Assembly: GCF_947498635.1 (NCBI RefSeq)
Contig: NZ_CANMKV010000035.1
Location: 1 to 45,245, forward strand
From: an uncultured Microbulbifer sp.
Lineage (GTDB): Bacteria; Pseudomonadota; Gammaproteobacteria; Pseudomonadales; Cellvibrionaceae
Direction: 5' to 3'
DNA length: 45,245 nt
The translations under genes were made by a program, and so were the position numbers. The notes below the pieces were generated by a model, which was not told the DNA's origin, did no database searches, and worked only from the letters and a program-made list of their open reading frames with translations. Below, one piece after another: positions 9,625 to 15,939 of the stretch (within the stretch, counting starts at the first letter, position 1; every line of letters begins with the position of its first letter).

Positions 9625-10875
9625 CTAAGCATTGTACCAAGGAGGAACAATCCACTGCCCGCCGCGCCAGTCACTGGGTACTAGATTGTTGTACCCTTGC
9701 CCCAGACGATTGGGCTTTTCAGTGGAGGGGTTCATTGCCCAACCCTCGGCTAGTGTGACTTTGATACCGGATTTTATACAGAGATCTATAAATTCTTTGA
9801 ACCCCTGTAAAGTTTGAATAACCACTTCATTGCGTGCAGGAGTAAACGCGATAAGAGGCAAATCAACATCATTTACAAAGGGGCGCGCAGCTTCATCACT
9901 GTGCCATAGCACATTTCTTTTGGGGAAGGGCCCCCACTGACTGCCTCTATTACGCGGGATACGAATATTTGCGATAACAGAGTTGACAGTCTGACCCACT
10001 TCATAGATCCGGTTGGTCATATTACCGAGCTTGGTACCTTGCCCTTGAGTGGTAAAATATCTCTCGAGTTGGCTTGCGATACGACGACGCTGGGACCAGG
10101 CTTGGGTAGTACCAAGCATACGGCGATCATTCCCATACTTGTTATATCTGTTTGCGCCTTGCTTATATGGCCAAATGGCAAATAAATCATAGTCGCCAGT
10201 AATGGCGTTAAGAGGATGCTCCTCTCGGAACTGCCGATGTTCGATAGGGTTGGTCATCGCCAGCAGCGGTTCGTACAGGTCTTTGTATTTAGTGTCATAT
10301 GGAACGACGATATTCCCACGTTCCTGGATAAAACCAGATTGCTTGCTTTTTTCTTTGTCAACATATATCCCCCACATTTTCCCTAAATGTGTATCGACCT
10401 TAATTAGCGAGTAATGAAGAGTAATGCCGCTGGGGTGTCTGGCCACTCCTTCGTAACGATCCTCAGTCTTTCTTATGATGTTTATTTTATTATTGTGAGC
10501 TAGCCAATTGACCCTTTCTTCATGCAAGCGTAAAGGTGTTGTAGATGCGGCCCAGCCAGCGCCCGAGTTTGCATCGGTAAGAGCTTCGTGGTGTTCATGA
10601 CAATTATATTTTGCCTTCCGCATACCATATTTATTCAAACGCGGATCACGTAATACGAAACCGGCCATTGGACCCCAGTCACAGGATTTCCCATGAATTC
10701 GAAAGCCCTTGGTGTCATAGCCTTGTTCAAGTAACTGAGTGCAAGTTGGCCCTGTCGCTCGCACCATAATGACACACCGGAGAGATGCTGCAGTGGTTTT
10801 AAATGCCTCGGCATGAGTGGCTGGACAGCCAATGAGATTCTCACGTAATGCGGCGTTATTATAGGTGAATTCCAT
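9625..10875 (-). CDS. Class II nucleotidyl cyclase, ExoY / anthrax oedema factor / CyaA catalytic-domain type
   Basis: This 416-residue protein matches the catalytic domain of host-activated toxin cyclases. Residues 55-72 (TKGFRIHGKSCDWGPMAG) align with the block holding oedema factor Lys346, His351 and Lys353, here Lys56, His61 and Lys63 at identical spacing. ITGDYDLFAIWP carries the two metal-binding aspartates (Asp228, Asp230). GNMTNRI and LWHSDEAARP follow in the family's order, and the C-terminal part (FKEFIDLCIKSGIKVTLAEGW) resembles that of ExoY. It should make a cyclic nucleotide from an NTP, probably only with a eukaryotic cofactor (calmodulin or actin in known members). The base preference cannot be read. 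There is no signal peptide, repeat or translocation domain, and no secretion genes nearby. The ATG at 10875 has a strong AGGGAG ribosome site 8 bases upstream. The insertion between the two catalytic blocks is longer than in oedema factor or ExoY. Confidence 0.85.
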   Translation of the reverse strand: MEFTYNNAALRENLIGCPATHAEAFKTTAASLRCVIMVRATGPTCTQLLEQGYDTKGFRIHGKSCDWGPMAGFVLRDPRLNKYGMRKAKYNCHEHHEALTDANSGAGWAASTTPLRLHEERVNWLAHNNKINIIRKTEDRYEGVARHPSGITLHYSLIKVDTHLGKMWGIYVDKEKSKQSGFIQERGNIVVPYDTKYKDLYEPLLAMTNPIEHRQFREEHPLNAITGDYDLFAIWPYKQGANRYNKYGNDRRMLGTTQAWSQRRRIASQLERYFTTQGQGTKLGNMTNRIYEVGQTVNSVIANIRIPRNRGSQWGPFPKRNVLWHSDEAARPFVNDVDLPLIAFTPARNEVVIQTLQGFKEFIDLCIKSGIKVTLAEGWAMNPSTEKPNRLGQGYNNLVPSDWRGGQWIVPPWYNA

Positions 10876-10878
10876 ATG

Positions 10879-11073
10879 TCAGCTCCCTGCTTGAAGGCTA
10901 CTAGCGATTACTGGTAGGCTCAGATTGTACAACCCCGAATATTCGATGATGTCTCTGAAGCTCGACCGGACCTTTAAAAGTGCACCTGCGCTGTTGTAGG
11001 TTATGGCCATTCGTGGCGAGCGTTGATGGCCGGCGGGCTTTATGGCCCTCAGAATGGCCCTCAGAGATATCAC
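10879..11073 (-). CDS. Doubtful short ORF in frame with, and just upstream of, the cyclase
   Basis: This open frame of at most 64 codons begins with GTG at 11073; an internal ATG at 11010 would give 43 residues. It ends in TGA only 3 bases before the cyclase ATG and is in the same reading frame. Its internal start MAITYNSAGAL resembles the cyclase start MEFTYNNAAL, hinting at a repeated N-terminal segment or a stop-interrupted extension. Codons 4-11 are a 12-base tandem duplication (LRAILRAI). Neither possible start has a good ribosome site, so it may be untranslated leader. No function is recognised. Confidence 0.25.
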   Translation of the reverse strand: MISLRAILRAIKPAGHQRSPRMAITYNSAGALLKVRSSFRDIIEYSGLYNLSLPVIASSLQAGS

Positions 11074-11289
11074 TGGGTTATTCAGAGGTTTTGTCTCTTT
11101 GAATATATAGATAGGTGAGTTAAAAGCAAGTGAATGTTATACGAGGTGTTGAATGTGTTTTTTTATTTCTTACTATTTAAAATATTTTCTACACACTGGG
11201 TGGTTGTAATGGAAGAGGTGGATGATTAATCTATTTTGTTGCTCGTGTGTAGAGTATACGAAGTCTTCTGGGAATAATAAAAAAGTAGG

Positions 11290-12597
11290 GTGGACTGGGT
11301 GATTACTGATTCAGATTTGGTTGAAAGATATCAGGATAGAAGTGTTATACCGCTTAGTCTATCGCGTTGGTTTTTTCTTGGCGTGTGTTTGGTGCAGACC
11401 ACTTTCGTGTCAGCAGTCACGAAAACAAACGATTGGGTAGAGGATATCGATTACTTCCACCAAGAGCTGGAAAAGAGTCATATCAATCTCTATCACACAG
11501 TTTCTAAGGTTGAGTTTGCAGAGAAACTGGCACAGCTTAAATCCAGATTGCCGAGTCTTTCTGAAAATCAGTTGCTGGTTGAAATGATGAGGGTTAGTCG
11601 GTTGGTTGGGGATGGACATACTCAGCTCGCTTTTTGGAACCAGAGTATAGATATTTATCCTTTCCAATTTTCAGAGTTTGATGGTGATCTTCGTCTTGTT
11701 GCTACAAGTGAACCCTATCGGCACCTACTAGGTTATAAATTAACTGCTATTGATGGTACTCCCGCAGGTGCTGTCGTTACTAGACTCACTCCTATAGTGC
11801 AGGGGGTTGAGAATGAACATTCGTTAAAAAGAAAGCTTGCTTTCCAAATAAACGTTGCATAAATCCTTGAGGGTGCAGGTATTACAACGAGTACTAAGCG
11901 AGCAGCCTATTTATTTGCAAGTGACTCAGGTCAAGAGGAAGTCGTCTCGGTGTCTTCTGTGCCAATGGAGGCATACTCCTCTAAAATTACCCACAAACTC
12001 TTCCCCAAGACTACTCTCTTCAAGTCAAAATCGATCATAGAGTCATCCTATCTATGGATGTCCGCAGATGAGAGAAGGCAAACAGCTTACATTTACTTCA
12101 AAAGGTATCCCAGTTTTTCAGATATGGAGCGCTTTGGGACTGATGTAGAAAAATATTTGAAGAAAAATGCTATCAAAAATTTGATTGTTGATTTTAGGGA
12201 TAATGGCGGTGGAGACTTCTTTGTTGGTTTAACTCTGGCTTGGAAGCTGGTTCTTGTAGATAGTATTGATTGGGATCACGGCGTTTATACGTTGATTGGT
12301 GGTAGGACTTTTTCCGCATCGATGAGTAATGCAGCCCAATATCGCCAAATATTGAATGCCAAGTTAGTGGGAGAGCCTACCGGAGGGAATCCTGTTGGCT
12401 ATCAGGATATGGATCAGTTCTCTTTGCCTAACTCCGACTGGGTCATAACCTACTCCAAGCGCAACTACAGGTTCCAGGAAACCTATACAGAGGGTGTACA
12501 GCCGGATGTTCTGATTAAACAGGATTGGCAAAGCTATAAGAAAGGTATAGATAGACCGCTGGAATGGATTCTGGGTGATATCAAAAGTCGTATGTGA
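11290..12597 (+). pseudogene. S41-family peptidase interrupted by one in-frame TAA
   Basis: One reading frame of 436 codons is broken only by TAA at 11860-11862; the frame is unchanged on both sides. The first half has a signal-like segment (FFLGVCLVQTTFVSA) and the tail-specific-protease N-terminal region (YFHQELEKSHINLYH ... RLVGDGHTQLAFW). The second half holds the S41 core: NLIVDFRDNGGGDFF and GGRTFSASMSNA with the presumed nucleophilic Ser, then KLVGEPTGGNPVGY. Intact relatives would be exported serine peptidases. The context codon (GCA TAA ATC CTT GAG) fits loss of a Gln, Glu or Lys codon by a point change. The second half has no signal peptide, so an internal restart would probably not give an exported enzyme. 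The first start is a GTG; the true start may be slightly downstream. Confidence 0.85.
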
Positions 12598-12884
12598 GTA
12601 TGCAAATTTATTTTCCCTTTTCTTGATAAATAGCTGTACGGGTCTCTAACGTTATTAGAAGTAATCTGCGAAAGTATTGGATATTAGTGTATGGTCAATT
12701 GTCTTTACAGGTGAGAGTGTGTTGCCCATTTAAACGGTGCTTCCGTTATCAGTTGTGCTCAAGGGGAGCCTCCTGGGACCACTCATGAGTTACTTGCATA
12801 CTCTTGGATTGGAGGAGGCTTCATGCCGTCATAATGGGCAGCCAGGCGCCAAAGTAATTTATAAGGTATATTTGTTGTCGATTT

Positions 12885-14000
12885 TTAAACGATAATTTCT
12901 TGTTGTGTAGAGCAGTGGATACTGCCACCCCCTGAGGCGACTCCGTCAATGGTGATCTGTTCTATCTTGCGGTCTGGGTAGGCACTTTGCAAAGCAGCTT
13001 TGGCTCTATTGTCTGCTTTTTGGTCGCCAAATTTTTGTGCAATAATTGCACCGTTGCAGGCGTAGTAGCCTATGTAACCTGCGGCAAAATCTTTAGAGTC
13101 AAAACTTTCGTTAACGATTTCAGGTGTGTCTATAATACGAAGATTTAATGGCTTTCCATCCGCATCGACACTGTTACTTAAGATGTCAATGTTTTCTCGT
13201 GTTACTTCATAATCATAGGAAAGGCGGTAATTGTCTCTGCTGGCGATAACTTCACCTGGCTTCACAAAGCGGGCATAAAAATCGGTATGACCATCTGTTA
13301 TATCCATGCCTTTTCTACCTTTAAGCCAAATGATTTTACGTAGTCCGAGTAATTTGTTAAGTTCTTCTTCGATATCTTTTTTTGACCATCCTGGATTGCG
13401 ATTCCTATTAAGAATGCAGCTCTCGGTCATAATAGCTGTACCATTACCATCAACCTCAAAACAACCGCCCTCTAGTACAATATTGGCTTTCTCTAGGGTT
13501 GCTCCAGATTTATTGGCGATATATCTGGCGATATGTTTGTCGAGAGAGTGTTCCTGTTTGTTACCCCAGCCATTGAAATTGAAATCTATAGCAATTTTTT
13601 TCCCATTGATGGATTTTACAAAAGTGGGGGCCGTATCACGTAGCCATAAGTCATCGATTTCAAGTAGGTGTAGCGCGATTTCAAAGTTTGAATTGCCAAT
13701 ATTCAGTAATTGTTGCGCTTTAGGAAGATCGTCTTTGCTTACCAATATGGATACTGGTTCATACTGGGCAATCGTATTGGCAATTAATGCCAGGTTTCTC
13801 TTAACTTCTGGAATTTGCTTGTGTGACCAAATATAGTCATTGGCAACAAAAGCCATCCATGTGCGCTTATGTAGGCCGCTTTCGTCAGGCATGTAAAGGG
13901 AGTTGGAGGTGAAATTCTGCCTAGCCATTGCTCTTCTCCCAAGTAGAGAGCTGCCAATTAAAAGAGAGTTTAATTTAATAAACAGCCTTCGATTAATCAT
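12885..14000 (-). CDS. Exported agmatine deiminase / peptidyl-arginine deiminase family enzyme
   Basis: This 371-residue enzyme belongs to the guanidino-group-modifying superfamily (PAD_porph / agmatine deiminase). Key residues are present: EIDDLWLRDTAPTF at 114-127, the EGG motif at 177-179, DITDGHTD with His238 and Asp240, and catalytic Cys363 in GGSIHC near the C-terminus. Such enzymes hydrolyse agmatine to N-carbamoylputrescine and ammonia, or deiminate peptide arginine; sequence alone does not decide. The N-terminus MINRRLFIKLNSLLIGSSLLG has a twin-arginine motif (RRLFIK) and a hydrophobic core, suggesting Tat export of the folded enzyme. Ordinary AguA is cytoplasmic, so an exported form is noteworthy. 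No polyamine genes are adjacent. Confidence 0.87.
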   Translation of the reverse strand: MINRRLFIKLNSLLIGSSLLGRRAMARQNFTSNSLYMPDESGLHKRTWMAFVANDYIWSHKQIPEVKRNLALIANTIAQYEPVSILVSKDDLPKAQQLLNIGNSNFEIALHLLEIDDLWLRDTAPTFVKSINGKKIAIDFNFNGWGNKQEHSLDKHIARYIANKSGATLEKANIVLEGGCFEVDGNGTAIMTESCILNRNRNPGWSKKDIEEELNKLLGLRKIIWLKGRKGMDITDGHTDFYARFVKPGEVIASRDNYRLSYDYEVTRENIDILSNSVDADGKPLNLRIIDTPEIVNESFDSKDFAAGYIGYYACNGAIIAQKFGDQKADNRAKAALQSAYPDRKIEQITIDGVASGGGSIHCSTQQEIIV

Positions 14001-14636
14001 ATCGTATCCTATTGTTTATGTTTTGACCGTTTCTTGGGGCTGATCGTAAGTTTAATGTTGCATCCCCCTTTATGGCTTTCATTTGGTGGCTTAATTGAAG
14101 TTCCCCGTGGACTGATAGAATACTCTAATAGTTCCAAAAATTACTGTTATTTCTATTCAGTAGATATTTTTCTAAAAAGTGTCGGTCCGTTTCGTACAAG
14201 TTACATCTTTCGGTTGGGTCTATTAAAATTATATATAGATTTTTTAATATAAGTTTAATGTTGAGGTTGTAATAAATTAAAGTGGCAGTTCTACATTTTA
14301 CCCCGTACTGGCAAAGAAAAGATAGCTTACATCATGATTTGTAGGCAAAAGACCGTTAGGTGTTCATGCTTGGCTTACTGGCTAGTATTTTATGTTGCCT
14401 ATGGTGAAAGCAGTCTAAATGGAAGGGTTAGCTCTTATGGTTGCTGTATATTTTTATTTTATCTTAATATTAAAAAATTCATCTTGTAGGGAGCTAATCG
14501 GGAGGGCGGCAATGATGAACATTATAATACGTTACTGTGGAGTGCTAGTCGGAACTGAGGCCGCGGTTGTTCCTGGTTAAAGTATGGACACTCTAACAAT
14601 GGTTGCAGCTTTCTTTATCATAAGTTGGCGGCTATA
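14001..14636. other. AT-rich intergenic region, no supported gene
   Basis: About 640 bases hold the promoter side of the deiminase and then AT-rich DNA. A 72-codon plus-strand frame starts at 14034 inside the divergent upstream region; it has no family resemblance and no good ribosome site, so I do not call it. Low coding density and an adjacent transposon end suggest eroded accessory DNA. Confidence 0.4.
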
Positions 14637-14664
14637 TGATCCTACCCGCTAACGACGGACAGCC
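14637..14664. repeat. Solitary IS3-type terminal inverted repeat
   Basis: The sequence begins TGATCCTACCC and continues with AACGACGGACA, matching the end of the IS3-family element at 45169 in all but two of the first 25 bases. It also follows the pattern of classic IS3 ends (TGATC.TACCC ... GGACA). The outer end faces left. No matching IS3 transposase frame is visible to its right, so it looks like the remnant of a deleted insertion. Confidence 0.6.
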
Positions 14665-14803
14665 AGTGATCAAAAACTGAGACCGCTAATCGATGGAACC
14701 CTTTGGCATATCCATCTACTATCAACGCAAGTAACTCTGGAAACCGGGCTCGCAGCAAGCGTTGATGATTTTTTGTCAGTGAGATAAATGGTCGACTACT
14801 CAT
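14642..14803 (-). CDS. Short ORF of unknown function ending inside the IS3-type repeat
   Basis: This is a 53-codon frame starting at the ATG at 14803 with a near-perfect ribosome site (AAGGAGGAG, then TGA, then ATG). It encodes MSSRPFISLTKNHQRLLRAR followed by FPELLALIVDGYAKGFHRLA and a short tail that stops inside the TGATCC repeat. The basic, Leu-rich start looks like the N-terminus of a larger DNA-associated protein cut short when the repeat became joined to it. I do not recognise the family. The strong ribosome site and sensible composition support translation, but the gene is probably a truncated remnant. Confidence 0.4.
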   Translation of the reverse strand: MSSRPFISLTKNHQRLLRARFPELLALIVDGYAKGFHRLAVSVFDHWLSVVSG

Positions 14804-14953
14804 TCACTCCTCCTTTTTATCCCCTACATTCTTATTAGTCAGTGCTATGAAGTACAACAAACTGTTTTAGAGGTACTCTGTATTTGCAAAACCGGTGGAT
14901 TGTGGGTCTCTATCGGATTGTGCGCAAGCTCCATAAGAATATCGATTGGGTAT

Positions 14954-15862
14954 TCAGGAGTGTAAAAGGAAATTCATCGGGTTTACACCCACGAACCTTA
15001 GATATGCATTTGCTACATTGTTAGGTGCTTCCCATTGCGGATAATGCCCTATCTGTGCCAGTTCTACTATATCTGTCGATCTATCTATTAATTGGCGAAA
15101 TCGTTCCACCATATGCTTCCCTGATACCGGATCCAATGAACCATTGATCAGTTGTAGAGGACCAGGGTATTGGTTCAGGGCTTCTACCCAGCGTTGTCGA
15201 TTTTGGCGTCTATCACGCATGTAGGTGATTAGTTTATAAAGAAGTTGGTTGCCTTCCTTGTATTGGAGTATTTGCCATAGTTCTCGTAGATCTTTCTCGG
15301 AGGGTTGTGTATCCGGTCCGAAAATGGCTCTGAAACTGCGGCAGAATTGTCGATAGCTCATCAACTTATTGACCAGGGAGCCAAGAGGAGAGTGCAGAAG
15401 CTTTTGTACGAGGCGGGCTTGGTGAGCTTCTGGAAACAGGCCTCCATTCAGTAGGCAAACAGAGAGATACTCTATCGCGCCACTGCTATTGGCTCTAGCG
15501 AGCAATTCCTGAGCAACAGTATCGCCATAGTCGTGGGCTAAGAGGTGTGTTCCATTGACGTTTAAGTGTTGCAGAAGGGCTTCGTGTAAGTCAGCTTGTC
15601 CATGAATGCTGTAGTTATGCTGTTTGGGTTTATCGGAATAACCAAAGCCCAGCATATCCATGGAGATACAGCGAAAGTGCTCTACAAGTTGGGGCCACAC
15701 TTTTTGCCAGTCATAACTACTCGTTGGAAAACCGTGAATCAAAAGCAGTACTGGTTTATGTCGGCAGCCTGGGTTGCTATCGATATAGAAGAGTTGGTGG
15801 CCTTGATACTCAAAAATCTTTCCGTTTGATAACCACTGCTGAGGTTGCATTAGCTGTTCCAT
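14954..15862 (-). CDS. Alpha/beta hydrolase closely resembling vertebrate MEST
   Basis: The product has 302 residues with an alpha/beta-hydrolase fold. The oxyanion segment is LLIHGFPTSSYDW (40-52). The nucleophile elbow is HDYGD (110-114), in which Asp111 takes the nucleophile place as in epoxide hydrolases and haloalkane dehalogenases. The acid is probably Asp244 in NGSLDPVSG and the base His273 in GHYPQWEAP. From memory, HDYGDTVAQELL, LLNGGLFPE and FGPDTQPSE all match conserved blocks of the MEST/PEG1 protein of vertebrates, and MEST-like hydrolases occur in some bacteria. The substrate is unknown. There is no signal peptide. The gene lies 77 bases downstream of the MacB-type permease gene on the same strand and may be read with the transporter operon. 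Confidence 0.85.
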   Translation of the reverse strand: MEQLMQPQQWLSNGKIFEYQGHQLFYIDSNPGCRHKPVLLLIHGFPTSSYDWQKVWPQLVEHFRCISMDMLGFGYSDKPKQHNYSIHGQADLHEALLQHLNVNGTHLLAHDYGDTVAQELLARANSSGAIEYLSVCLLNGGLFPEAHQARLVQKLLHSPLGSLVNKLMSYRQFCRSFRAIFGPDTQPSEKDLRELWQILQYKEGNQLLYKLITYMRDRRQNRQRWVEALNQYPGPLQLINGSLDPVSGKHMVERFRQLIDRSTDIVELAQIGHYPQWEAPNNVANAYLRFVGVNPMNFLLHS

Positions 15863-15939
15863 TTCTTATTGTTGTATTTGTGGTAAAGATTGCACGACAA
15901 GCGCGCAACCTCAAGCAGCGGCTATCAGATGGAAAGTAT

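Noticed and set aside
9503..12823. The 15-mer TTGGAGGAGGCTTCA occurs at 9503-9517 and 12809-12823, both non-coding.
   Set aside because: About one shared 15-mer is expected by chance in a window of this size, and the flanks do not match, so I do not call a repeat family.
14034..14252. A 72-codon plus-strand ORF next to the deiminase gene.
   Set aside because: It sits in the divergent promoter region, has no good ribosome site and matches no known pattern.
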